This document shows, one piece after another, positions 51,846-62,375 of a DNA stretch of 64,000 bases. Source of the DNA: Apricaphanius iberus (Eukaryota; Chordata; Actinopteri; Cyprinodontiformes; Aphaniidae). Under the pieces are notes generated by a model. That model did not search any database, was not told where the DNA came from, and saw only the letters and a list, made by a program, of their open reading frames with translations. Each line of letters starts with the position of its first letter. Position 1 is the first letter of the stretch. The stretch spans positions 1-64,000 of the forward strand of contig JAPXFQ010001488.1 in the NCBI GenBank assembly GCA_028564705.1. Reading direction: 5' to 3'. A program made the translations under genes and the position numbers.

Positions 51846-54217
51846 TTTAATTCTGTTTTAAATGTCTCTCCAAGAGCACAATACAATCAGCCAGCAGTAA
51901 TTCAAACAGCAACAAAACCCGCCACAATAATATTGCAAAGGAAAGGCAACCTACTTCAACAGACCACCGTTACCGGTGCTGCTGCTTCGTCTTGCCTCTG
52001 CTTTACACAATTACACACAACTCACTCATGCATTACCCTCTAATGCTGCGGATGTCAGACTCCGCTCATTAAGTTATCTTAATAGTATTTATTAGTCCCC
52101 CCTTTACCAAGCTTGTATTTGTTTCTATAAAATATTAGATCCGAATTAAACAAGCGTAATTATTTAATGTCGTTTTTATGAGGTAGCTCCTGATTGTTTT
52201 CAAGAGGTCCAACCTCAAATCGCTCCTCCGAGCTGTTTTTTTGTTGTTTTTTTTCTATCTATTTGTTCATTCACCATTGATCTTAAGAGTGAATGCCCCA
52301 AGCCGAAGCTTAGTAAAGTTAAAAGGATTTATAAACTGATGTTTAGCTTCTCATCAAGTTATTTTATTCAGAGATTTATCAAAAAACCAAGAGTCTTGAA
52401 CAGAATCCGCTCGTTGCTAGCTCTCCCAGCGATTCACCGTAGCCTACAGCCTGGTGCTAACGTTAGCCCTTTTCGGCCAACGTCGCTTAAAACAGTTAAA
52501 CTCTACCGCGAAACTACTCAACAAATGGCAACATACCCTTCGGTAAATAGAGAACTCCACACCTCAATTTCAATTCTTATCAGCATAATTCAGACCACTT
52601 TTTCCAGATTTTAATGTGGCACAAAATTAGACGTATCCGTCACAAATTCAGCACGGACTGAAACGCGTACCCAACATCAGTTCCGCATTTGGAACAACGT
52701 ATATTCTATTTTGACTGTCCCAGACAAAACAAATGATAAAGACAGAACACAAAGCACTAACTTTTAGATTGTATTAAATTATTTTACCGCTGAGGTTTAG
52801 ACCAATCTGCCACAAATCCCGTAGTCTGGCTTGAGTGATTTCCCGGTGCCGGCTCCGGAAAACAACTCCGCAGACTCGGACAGACGGCACAAACCCCCTA
52901 TAACCATTAATTTATTTATTAAAGCATATACTTAAAGCCTGTTTATTTCACCCATGCTTTTAAGCTCAAAATTATGAAAACCTTGCTCCGAGTACCGACG
53001 TTCTCCCCACCGAGCTGGGTCAAAAATGTAAACACCCCCGTTCTCCCCACGGGATAAAAAGCTTCCACTTTGATGGCCTGTTCTAAAATGTTTATATCTA
53101 TATATTCTAGAGTGTTTAATTTCACTTATCCATTCATATATTCTTAGATAATAGTTTATACTCGAGTTTTTACTAATGATAGTCCTGTTTTAACACGAAC
53201 CCAAAAAGTTCAGCTTACCTATCAATTTCCTGCTTTCACATAAAGTTGAAATCTCACACACACACACATAACCAGCACTGAGATCTCTCTCACACACACT
53301 TTCTCCGCTCTTTTTCTTTCCTCTCTGTGATTCTATTCCCCCACACATTCTCACAATCACTCGTCAACTATATATTCTGCAGTTAAATCTCTTTATCTTC
53401 TAAGTGGGACTCACGCTCATGAAATTGTCGGTCTTGTCTTCCACTTTTATGGCTACGTGATGTATTTTAACTGTGTGTTTTATGTGAGTTTACCACTGTG
53501 TGCTGGAGAGACGCCCGTTACGAAGCACAGTCACGGCTGAGACAGGCTCCCACAGACCCTCAACAGACACAAATGTTCCTGTCAAATAGAAGCAATCATT
53601 AACTCTCAGAGTTTTATTTGCTTCCTTATTGTGTAATTTGGGTTGCCTTTACAGTCTTACTTCGCAGATGTCCCAAAAGGAGATCAGCGCTTGTTCAGAT
53701 CTGCTCCGGTCCCAACATTCATACCACGTGTATTTATCTCTTATTTCCTTTATCTTTTCCTTCTTTTAATAGTAGAATTTTGGAGTTTTCAGCTCCAGGG
53801 ACTAAAACCCAGCGCTATAACCCAGTTATAGTATTTTTCTCGTCAGAAAAATGTTAGGACGCCACTCCTAGAAATATGCTTACTTCTTAATTTCTTATTA
53901 CAAAATCCTTACTACAACATTTTGGGACATGAACCCAGGGACTTGAACCCAGGGACTTGAACCCGGAATTTAGGAAATCTTTCATTCCTGGGCCTCCAAC
54001 CCTTTATCACTTTTAATCAATATCAACTCCTGTTATCCACTTTTAGAAAATTTATCAACCTCAGTTACTTGGAGTATAGACACAAGAAGATTTTGGACAA
54101 AGCCATTGAGCAGAAGAAAAGGTCTGCTTACCTTAAGTTCGTGCGCACGCCTTGTGTCAGTCTCCTTTTGCCTTGGTCAGGTTCAAATCAGCTCCAAAAA
54201 ATCGTTTTTAGGACAAA
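51846..54217. other. ERV-3 leader, ~2.4 kb
   Basis: Noncoding between primer-binding site and gag on the minus strand. On + at 53930-53966 there are three tandem-like copies of GGGACTTGAACCCA. CGTTCTCCCCAC occurs twice at about 52999-53050. The segment 53095-53310 matches the ERV-2 leader in opposite orientation. ORFs on the plus strand here (52339-52614, 53618-53857) have no recognisable domain. Confidence 0.6.
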
Positions 54218-54236
54218 AATCCCAGCGGTGCCTCCA
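54218..54236 (-). promoter_or_regulatory. ERV-3 primer-binding site, tRNA-Thr
   Basis: The plus strand reads AATCCCAGCGGTGCCTCCA, which equals the 3' end of vertebrate tRNA-Thr(AGU) with CCA as I know it. On the minus strand it is TGGAGGCACCGCTGGGATT, three bases (AAT) after the 5' LTR end ACAACA. It fixes the 5' LTR as the right-hand copy. Confidence 0.85.
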
Positions 54237-54239
54237 ATT

Positions 54240-54899
54240 TGTTGTGGTATAATTCTACCACCCTTAGGTTCAGGATTCTTGGAGACGTTTCTTGTAGATT
54301 AAAAGAGTTGATCAACAAAAACACTCAAAGACTCAGCTTCAATTCACCTTTGCAAAGCGGAGAACACCACAGCTCTTACAGACCCTCATCTGTTTCAGCA
54401 GCTGTCATTATGTGTTCTGTTGCTCTTACCGCAACAGGCTGGTTTTATTGAAAAACACACAGCAGTACGACCCTCCTACTTAGGTACAAACAAAGAGCTC
54501 TACAGTTTCAAAGTTCAGTACTTTTCCACTAACAGTTTTACAACTCAGTGACCTGTCGTTCCGCATACACATGAATGGAAAGCACACAAATCATAGTTTT
54601 CCCATACCTTTCGCTTCCCCGAGACCTTGAATAGTTCATGTATGAGTTATGTTTCTTATCCCAGCACAGCGCTCACAACTCCCTTTTCACTCCTTGATTC
54701 TGGTAAGACTCAGCTCTGTCCTCCCAAATAACCACCTGCCATAAACACTTAGTTTTCCCACGATCACAGATTCACATAATTGTAATTGTATATATGACCC
54801 TTACATAAGTATATGTTCTTACTACTTCACTACACACAAAAATGTTTACCCAAATATATGTAAAGCATATATAAGTATTAATATTTTCCACTTTCTTCA
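54240..54899 (-). repeat. ERV-3 5' LTR
   Basis: Right on the plus strand; same ends as the left LTR. AATAAA on the minus strand at 54449-54444. About 20 substitutions and no obvious indel against the other LTR, so the insertion is old enough to have diverged by roughly 3 percent. Confidence 0.95.
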
Positions 54900-54915
54900 A
54901 TATATATAATATATA

Positions 54916-54961
<46 letters not shown>
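54900..54961. repeat. (AT)n tract at the right ERV-3 junction
   Basis: AT repeat, the right part of the target repeat into which ERV-3 integrated; compare 42391-42456. Confidence 0.85.
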
Positions 54962-54964
<3 letters not shown>

Positions 54965-57000
54965 CACATAAAGGATTATAGTTGTCGTGGCTGTGAGAGG
55001 AGCGCAGTGTGGGAAGTTCGTTGCTATTGGACGATTCTCTGCTGTTGGCATGCGGCTGGTGGTGGTGTTTCCGCTAACGAACGGTGTTCATTTCAAAGCA
55101 GTCACTAAAAGAGTTGGTTTTTGGAGCTGTTGCCAGTTCAAGCGGCACAGCCTTGTTGAAGAGAAACTGTAGGCGTGCTCTGCGGAGCGATACTTTTACA
55201 TTTTGAGATGAAAAGCAAGGTTGAAACAAACAAGCTTTAAATATATGCTTTAACGATAAACAAAAGGGGTTTTGTGGCCACAGATTATCGGTTATTTAAG
55301 ATTTGTGCTGTCTTACAGGGTCTGCAGAGCGTTTTTCGGAGTGCCGGCACTGAAAAACTAGACTCTGTTAGATTCCGTGTTTTTTGACAGATTAGTATAA
55401 ATCTCTGAATAAATAATTTAATAAGGATCTAAAAATCAGCTCGGCATGGGGCATTTACTTTGTATCGGCATAAAAAAAAAAAAAACAAGGGGGAGCATAG
55501 TGTATCAAGAATTAATTTTTAAGTGTTTATTTTCTGTCAATAACTTTAAATGAGTTTATGTTAAAATATTTGTAACCATGTTCCGAAAAAATTACTGAAA
55601 AAAAGAGATTAAGAAATAATTTTTTTAATAAATACTCTATAACATTTACACCAGTTTCGATAAAAAAGGAGTGTTATTGTTCATCTAAGTTTTTGCATTC
55701 TTTGTGTTTTTAACTATATAGATTTATTGCCATTTTTATTGTTTTAAATAAAAAGAAGAAGGACTCTTCAATGGATAATAAAGCAATTTTAGTGAAATTA
55801 GAACTGGGGCAGACGAAGGACGCTCCTCAGGACGAGGGGACATCTGAACCCGCTGGAAAGAGAAAAAAGATTCTCACCACTGACCAGATCTGTGAGTTTA
55901 TCACAAATAGGGTAGAAATATTCCAAACTCGAGAGAATACTTTCTTTTTATTCACCACAACACAGAACTAGATGTAGCTGTATCTGAAACAAATAAATTC
56001 GATCATGATAGAAAAACAGAAACCCTTTTCTCAGGTGCTTCTAATACATCTGCGCACGCAGACAGGGAACAGCCGAAATCTGTCTCTCATGACATTTCTG
56101 AGGAAGACAGTGAACCCGACTGGGAAGTGATACCAATTAAGTTGGTTGATATCCAAAGTCCACCAAAACACAAAGTGGAGGATGGTGCATAACATCTAGA
56201 TAGTGTTAAAAAATATATATATATAATATAGGCTATATATATATACTGGGTTTCTAAAATAGGATCAGGGAGGCTAATTAAGAATAAAATAGACAGGTAT
56301 TGCATTGACATAATATAGAATAATCATGACTTAGATGTGTTTTCAGAAAAAGCATTTGTGACAAAAGGAGAGAAAAACCGTTTCATGCCGGGATGAGAAA
56401 AGGGATGTGTACATTTCTGTTTCTGTAGAAGTGACAGGAAAGTGATAGAGGGAAAGAGTAGGTGTCTAGAAAAGATAGCTAAATGTAATAACCTCTATAT
56501 CATGGGTTAAAAATCGAACAGTTATGCCTGAAAGATTTTTTTACAAGGTGAGCGGGACAGATTCAACAGAGGTTGGATGAGGGAGGAAAAGGAAGCAGAA
56601 GGAAGAGGAGAGATAGAATAAAATTAGATGAAAGAATGCAGGAAGCATTAATTAAAATAAGGGAATAATTAGATCAACAGTTTAAGCAGACACAACAGGG
56701 TTAATGCCACATAGACCATCCCTATCAGAGAGAGCAAACCTATAAATTAGTATATTTTTACCATTACTAATACTGAAGAAATGATGGCGTTGTTATTATC
56801 AGTAGTAGTCTACTAATATAACGGATTAAAATAAAAGTTAAAAAATGGGGTCCCAAAGTGTGTTCAGTACAAAAATAGGGCACATGTTGCACCAGTCTGA
56901 GTGGGAAGGACATTTAAATTCAACTTTGTGGAAGGAAACTAATGAATATGAAAAGAAAATTTTTAAATAAAAATGCCACCTGACTTGCCAGCTGGCTTAG
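54962..57000 (+). other. ERV-2 leader/gag region, decayed
   Basis: By position this is the rest of the ERV-2 leader and gag. Coding-like pieces: 55771-55971 with a continuation in another frame to about 56190 (separate entry), a charged coiled-coil-like stretch at about 56560-56700 (RIKLDERMQEALIKIRE), and a 42-codon frame at 56845-56970 starting MGSQSVFSTKIG, which could be a myristoylated Gag N-terminus but may be chance. No zinc knuckle was found. Confidence 0.4.
55771..56190 (+). pseudogene. Unassigned ORF, frameshifted
   Basis: 66 codons from 55771 (MDNKAILVKLELGQTK, KKILTTDQICEFITNR) then, after a likely one-base frameshift near 55935, about 80 more codons of hydrophilic, Ser/Glu/Asp-rich sequence (SHDISEEDSEPDWEVIPIKL) to a TAA at 56190. 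The two frames together read like one protein of about 140 residues. I do not recognise the family. It could be an ERV-2 gag N-terminus or accessory gene, or older sequence unrelated to the provirus. Confidence 0.35.
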
Positions 57001-58319
57001 CTGCGCTGTCCCACCCCGTCAAGTTCATGATTATTTTCAGGTAACATTAGCCAGTGTTCTTGGGAAGGTGGGCATGAGAGGGGTGTTGAGAGGAATGCAT
57101 GGGCGAAGGAAGGAGAGTATCGAGTGCACTACACACTGGGTGAGCCAAAATACACACCCAGAGCCTTACCTGCTTGGAAGGCGTGACACAACTCTGTGTC
57201 AACCACCCACCTTCTTGCTCTGCTCTGGCTCCTCCCAATGAAAGAAGGGAGAACCAGTGAATACTGATGGAGACACAGACTTTCCCCGGAAAAAGGGGTG
57301 GCAGTCCGTGCACAATGACTGAATGGACACTATCTCCCCTTTCTGGTGAATATAAAGGGGGGACCTTAAAAGAACACCTTCTCATGCTGAGCTTTCAAGG
57401 AGAATAGTGTATGAACTCACTTGTGTTGTGAACAACATGGATATTTTCTGCTGAGAGATGACGGGTCAAAAGCTACTGGTACAATCTGGGGACCACTTCT
57501 GCTGGATTACCAGCAAGGGCTTCTGCTTTTCTGATCGCATGGCGGCCCTGGTTGCTTGAATTCTGACCCCTTTGTGCCCCCCCAGATCCTCTCCACGTAA
57601 CACCTCACCCTCTATCAGCAACAATTTGAAAGTTGGGTGGATGGAACAAATTGGCCTATTACATCAGGTCCCTGTTTGGTGTGTTGGGAAAGCGTTGTTT
57701 TGCTAGCAAATTCAACACCTAAGATATCCAAATGATGGGTGAGAGAGCGGTACCTCACATTTCCTTGTTAATACACAACTGTAACAGATGGGACAGGTAT
57801 TTAAATATCCTTATTTTAATCCTTATTTTACTCTTCATCGACAGGGATGTACTAAATTTAGGTTAAGCTAAATTTTAATGGAACATTTAAATCAAATCAA
57901 ATTCAATTTAAAACTTTATTTACAGTATATAGCACGTTTCGTGCAGAAAGAGCAATTCAAACTGCTTAACAGATTAAGATGACAAATGCTAGAATGGATA
58001 ATAAAATGATTAATACAATTATAGAAGGGATGTGTATTAAAACTTAGCTATAATTAAAATAAGTAAATAAAACGATCAATGTAGGTAAACAAGCTGAATA
58101 AATAGTAATCAGTTAAAAGTAAGACAAAAAAGGTAGAGTTTTGAGCCTGTTCTTAAAAACATTTATACCTGTCCAGCATAATTGAATAAAAGAAAAACAG
58201 GAAAATATAGATTATTCCCCATGCACTGCGATTCTCTGATCTGATGCAAATTGAGCCTATTACATTTAAACTGAAACATCCTGACCCCATCTAGCACCTT
58301 CAGGGTTACATTAAGTTTT
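57001..58319. other. ERV-2 interior, no gene recognised; LINE tail
   Basis: Mostly unreadable in any frame. A 112-codon minus-strand ORF (57047-57385) has no recognisable domain. At about 57892-57975 the minus strand reads like an L2-type 3' tail (AAATAAAGTTTTAAATTGAATTTGATTTGATTT), a small insertion. Confidence 0.35.
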
Positions 58320-58760
58320 CTAAAGCATTAATTGCTGACAAAATTGAAGGCTTAAAACAAATGGGTGTTTAGAACCCTCAAATTCTAGTTATAACACTAC
58401 TATTCTATCTAGAGAAACAAGGTACGGGGAAAATAAAGAATAATACATTATCTTAGGCGATAAATCGGGCTCTTAAACCTGCATTAAGTGCCACACCCAA
58501 CCCTTACAAAGCATGGGCTAGTTTGACTCCTAATTCAAACTGACTTACAGATAATGATGTGGCAAATGTCTTTTGAGCTTACTTTTAAATCCCTCCATTA
58601 GGGATGTGTTTTTGTTTGCTTATCACGAACAACAACTGTGATGCACCAAAATAACGCAAGGGTTTGCCCTACCCTAGGGATCTTTCAATCAGATAGTTAA
58701 ACAATTTCTTGGCCCATCACAGTTAGAATATATTGAAATGGAGTGGAAATCCAATAAAAG
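58320..58760 (+). pseudogene. ERV-2 pol: reverse transcriptase remnant
   Basis: Conceptual translation in shifting frames gives IADKIEGLKQMGV, EKQGTGKIKN, PNPYKAWASLTPNSN and TDNDVANVF, in the order and spacing of the fingers and motif A region of a retroviral reverse transcriptase (compare the ERV-3 stretch LITAGVLEP...GTGKYQM...VPNPYSALTNL...CIDLANAFF). Motif A has lost its usual residues and YVDD was not found. Heavily mutated. Confidence 0.6.
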
Positions 58761-59584
58761 AACAATGAATTAGGAACTAACCTTTACCTTACATTCCAAT
58801 GTTAAATAATAGTTTAATTGTTGCATTTTAAAGGATGTATTTACATTACTATAATATATTAAAATTACATAATTGGCTATTTTGGTATATACTTCTCCTA
58901 TCACCATACATATTGAATAAGAAAGAACGCTGAGGTAACTGGCAGATACTAATCTCCAATTGGACAAAACATTCTGCAGGGGTATTCAGGACTCAAAAAG
59001 AGAAAAACAAACATTACATTACGATACCGAAGTATTATTAATAGGGGGAAATGATATAGCGAAGATTTAATATAGTTACCAACATTTTATGCTATTTTTT
59101 TCAGATTATGATTCTTTTTAACTTAATGACCGATCGGCTAATTAAATCAAATTTTTCAATGAGGAACAAATGTGACTTGTACAGTGCGTCGCTGTTACAA
59201 GCAAACACAGTCAGTTTAGCAAATTGACACAGGGCTGTACACAATTAAATTTTTTGCAATGTGGTAATGTATGGTTGCAGTACTTAAACATATTTGGAAT
59301 TTAGGAGCATTATGCAAAATAATAAGTTGGTTTAACATTTTTCAATAAAGTACAGTTTGGATTCATTTTATGAAGGCCAGGTTTGGGGAAACTTTTACTC
59401 CAAACCCACTGTCAAACCTGTGATGGGGATTTTAGGACCTGTCTGGGTTAAGTGGATAGGTGATGATTGATTACATACAACATGGTAACTCCGGTCAGGG
59501 GTTTCAGGTTCCTTGCAGTATTCACTCATTTGCTCACACATTGGTGTGATGCGTATGGATTTAAACCTGAGGTAAAAATGTGGC
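58761..59584. other. ERV-2 interior, no gene recognised
   Basis: AT-rich; by position it should be the rest of pol, but I cannot read RNase H or the integrase core in it. Confidence 0.35.
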
Positions 59585-60013
59585 TGCCATAACTGCGCAG
59601 ACAGGGCTGATTGGCAACAGGCCCTCCAAATTACTTTGATGGCCATCAAGAATCATTAGTACACCGGACCAAAACAGGTTACTTTTATGAGATGTTTACT
59701 AGGAGGGTCTTCCCTGCTCCCTGGGCTGGTAGAGGCCTCAAGTCTCTCCGCATCCTGCTCCTGACCCCCGTGGAGAACATCAACAGCTGAAATCTTTGGT
59801 AACCCCATTCTCCACACATCACTCACGGCCCGGCTCCTGCACCTACAGAGGCTGAGTGGGTTTGGCCCTTTCCTGGTGTCTGCACGTACCACCCATGCGG
59901 TCCAGCTGAAAGGCAAAGGTTCCACCTGGTTCCACTGGTCACAGTGTGCTCCTGCTCCAGATCCTTCTCGCACACTGCAGCAGATTTCCAGGGATATACA
60001 GGAATCTACTTAA
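59585..60013 (+). pseudogene. ERV-2 pol: integrase C-terminal part
   Basis: WQQALQITLMAIKNH at about 59611-59655 corresponds to the WVEALPLALMSIRS segment of ERV-3. The frame continues to GFGPFLVSARTTHAVQLKGK, STWFHWSQCAPAPDP and QQISRDIQEST, ending at TAA 60011-60013, which closely parallels the ERV-3 integrase end (GPYQVVERTSHAVRL...DTWYHWSQC). This shows the provirus is on the plus strand and belongs to the same broad group as ERV-3. The middle is degraded and the core catalytic triad is not readable. Confidence 0.78.
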
Positions 60014-61004
60014 AGAAGGTGATAGCAGGTACTGACTGCTCTCACTTCGGTGAGATAAGCCACAGGAGGCGGGGCCTGCTCCACCTGAAGAAATTGGCTT
60101 CAATTTGTTTGAATGGGGGAAATGGTCAATTAATGAAGTAATTGCCATTTCAAAAGAGGGATTATTTGTATTTGGGAAGTAGAGAATTCCATACATATAA
60201 CAAAATCAAATCAGCGCCCTTGCAGCTGCCAGCAGTCTCAGAGGGATCGTCAACGAGGGCAGAAGATAGAGACTCAAGAGGCTAAAAAAAAAAACTCTTT
60301 GTAAACACTTTTTGTTTTGATTACAAATATATTCTAACTATTTTCTTTTAACAGGTCCAGTTTCCTAACACTGGTGAAGTAAGAGTTTCTGAAGGCCCAA
60401 TTATATTTCATATTTTTCTCAATATTTTCCTTATTTATATTTTACTAAAAGTTTTAACCTATTTCAATATAACATTAGAGTGTGTGTTGATACAGTATAT
60501 GTGTAAAGAGGGTCTTCTAACAGGAAAATAGATTATTTGAGCTGAGAAAAGGTTCCAAGTTCTCTTGACGGCGTGTTACGACCCACAGAATAAAGGTAAT
60601 ACCAGCCAGAAAAGGTATAAACAGGGAAGAACTCTCAAAATATATTTTTGTAACAATTTAAAATTTACATGTTTCTTAACACCTTGTATTTCACAGGTTT
60701 CTTTACACCTTTAATTTTTATTTAATTCAGAATGTTGACAGATTACCAGTTGTATTTTTTCGTGTTTATGTGGTTAATCATTTGCATTGTTTTTCTTTGG
60801 AGCCTCCTCTACAGTGTCAGAATATAAATAAAACTTAAAAACTAAAAGTAGCTCCACCGTCCTGTTAATGATCAAAAGTACAACACTTGATTCTGAAAAA
60901 GGTGGTGTATGTTCCATATTTTTATTCAAATAATACAGCCTTAGAAGGAAAATTAACTAAAGCAGGGGAGGTCCGAAGAGGGTAATTCATTCGTGTTGGA
61001 ACGA
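60014..61004. other. ERV-2: env position, no gene recognised
   Basis: Only about 1 kb separates the integrase end from the polypurine tract, too short for env. No CX6CC or membrane segment was seen, so env was probably deleted. Confidence 0.5.
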
Positions 61005-61006
61005 AT

Positions 61007-61019
61007 GAAAAGAGGGATT
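61007..61019 (+). promoter_or_regulatory. ERV-2 polypurine tract
   Basis: GAAAAGAGGGATT precedes the 3' LTR start TGAAGT, parallel to ERV-3 (CAAAAGGGGGAT before TGAAGA). Confidence 0.75.
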
Positions 61020-61526
61020 TGAAGTAAAAAACAATCTTACATTTTTACCAGGCTTTTACAACAGTCATAAATACTGAGCTTTGTTGAGAGCAGGAACTGA
61101 TAAATTGCAGCAGACTGTGTTTAATCAGGAAGGAAAATAGTTTAAGGTCAAGACCCCTATAAAAGCGGTTGTCTGTAAATTATTTTGGGGGAGAACCAGA
61201 CTCGGGGAAGTATATTATACTTTGGCACACAATGAATGTTTATGTACTGGGAGTCACCATGTCAAATGATTCATGTTTCTTTGTGTTCAATAAAAAGAGA
61301 TGAGCCCTGTTTAGCCAGCGCACACATTTGGCGAGCCCGACCTGCAGGTCCGTCTCATAACAAACAGATCTGTGTTGTTGTTTCTGCTTTATTTCTGGAA
61401 CAGAATACCACTATTTCGACCCTGCTGAGGACCGCTGGATCCTCAAACCGTGAACAGAGCTGATTGACAGTTTTGCAGTTAATCCACAATAGAGGAACAC
61501 TTTAATATATAATTTAAACTCCAGAC
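61020..61526 (+). repeat. ERV-2 3' LTR
   Basis: Matches the split 5' LTR (35577-35791 and 41241-41374). TATA box at 61158-61164 and AATAAA at 61289-61294. It has a ~154-base segment (about 61306-61459) absent from the 5' LTR. That segment contains a GT-rich stretch (TGTGTTGTTGTTTCTG) that would suit a polyadenylation downstream element in U5, so deletion from the 5' LTR is likelier than insertion here. The right end reads CCAGAC, not CCAGCA. Confidence 0.82.
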
Positions 61527-61530
61527 CATG
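61527..61530. repeat. CATG: right target duplication of ERV-2
   Basis: Counterpart of 35573-35576. Minus-strand protease coding sequence resumes immediately to the right. Confidence 0.6.
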
Positions 61531-61640
61531 TAAGAGGGCTGGGTGTTGACGACGAAATATGCTGGGTGTTGGAACGAGGGAGAGAGCAGCGGCAGCCGGT
61601 CAGATGCCCAGACAACTCAAACAGGTCCCCGAGCAGGTTA
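61531..61640 (-). pseudogene. Adenain-type protease, N-terminal half
   Basis: On the minus strand ASDRLPLLSPS and PAYFVVNTQPS read in one frame that arrives at the duplicated CATG exactly where the C-terminal half starts at 35576 (MPGEHW). ...VxAsDxLP... and ...fVvNtxps.pGeHW are the conserved N-terminal segments of adenain-like proteases. A TGA lies just upstream of VVWASD, so the gene was also damaged by point mutation. The two halves are 26 kb apart. Confidence 0.75.
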
Positions 61641-61691
61641 TGGAGTTATGATTCAATTTCATGGTTGTTCTTTTTTTTTTTCACCAGGTCA

Positions 61692-62375
61692 TTAATAATA
61701 ATCCAAGACCCTTCCTTTTGAGTCAATTTCCAAAACTGAATCGTAGCAGGGTTACTGTGTGGGTTAGGGTCTGAATCTGGCTTCCAATCTGATGTTTCCT
61801 GTGCTGACTGGTGATAAGGCATCAGAATCTTTGCACGCATTCAGGTTAAAGACGAATGAAGAGTAACCAGAGTTAAATTCCTCTCTTTTTATGCTCAGAG
61901 GAAGGTCTTTTAAATGTCTCCCAGTGGATGTAAACAAACTGTAAAACTCTCTCACAGAAAGCCCCTGATTAAAATTTGGCTGATATGGTTTAGCTGGTGC
62001 CTGTCGACCATCTTTGAACAGCACCAAGTATTCAATGCCATAATGATGAAAATTGTTGCGGTTGCCCATAAATGCATAGTGATTAACCAGGCCTATCACC
62101 ACATATTTAAGTAACACGCCCAGGAACAAATTTTCCTGTGTGCAGCCGCATGAGTTTTCAGGTATTGAATACGTTTTTATATTAACTCTTGCAAGCGGGT
62201 ACAGAGCGTTTGCGTTTAGTAAAGCTGTCTCATGCTACCGTCGAACCGCTGGAGACGCTGTTACTTTTTTAATAAAAAGAGCTGCTCCTAAAATTTAGAG
62301 TTTGAAGGTTGAATCTCCGGCACCAACCAAGCAGAACGCATCGCTGGCTCTCGTCAGTTTTACTCTGAGAGAGTA
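61692..62375 (-). pseudogene. Polinton major capsid protein, C-terminal part
   Basis: On the minus strand: LTRASDAFCLVGAGDSTFKL, ILGAALFIKKVTASPAV, ALYPLARVNIKTYSIPE, LLKYVVIGLVNHYAF, then frame 62129-61764 with PAKPYQPNFNQGLSVREFYS, REEFNSGYSSFVFNLN and GNIRLEARF, and in a shifted frame YDSVLEIDSKGRVLDYY before TAA (61694-61692). These are the conserved segments of the second jelly roll of the Polinton double-jelly-roll capsid. Stops at about 62253 and 62308 and a late frameshift break it. About 228 codons remain; the N-terminal half is gone. Confidence 0.8.

Larger units (their letters stand above)
42457..54899 (-). mobile_element. ERV-3: nearly complete gamma-like endogenous retrovirus (minus strand)
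   Basis: LTRs 42457-43116 and 54240-54899 are each 660 bp, TG...CA, with about 20 differences counted by eye. On the minus strand the order is 5' LTR, tRNA-Thr primer-binding site (54236-54218), ~2.4-kb leader, gag, pro-pol in recognisable order, env with a CX6CC transmembrane subunit, polypurine tract and 3' LTR. Stops and frameshifts break every gene. It lies within the leader of ERV-2, in an AT repeat. The env and pol types resemble class I (gamma/epsilon-like) fish retroviruses. Confidence 0.93.
35577..61526 (+). mobile_element. ERV-2: decayed provirus (+) inside the Polinton protease gene
   Basis: The 5' LTR (35577-41374) is split by an L2; the leader (41375-42456 and from 54900) is split by ERV-3. 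Then come gag-region debris, reverse transcriptase (58320-58760), integrase end (59585-60013), polypurine tract and 3' LTR (61020-61526). Excluding the L2 (about 5.4 kb) and ERV-3 (12.4 kb) leaves about 8 kb. No env was recognised between integrase and the 3' LTR, a gap of about 1 kb. Confidence 0.78.

Noticed and set aside
52339..52614. Plus-strand 91-codon ORF in the ERV-3 leader
   Set aside because: No motif, opposite to the provirus, and not supported by any neighbouring signal.
61231..61302. A 23-codon micro-ORF after a TATA box, conserved at 41.24 kb and 61.23 kb
   Set aside because: The block is the R region of the ERV-2 LTRs; the conservation reflects LTR identity, and AATAAA lies inside it.
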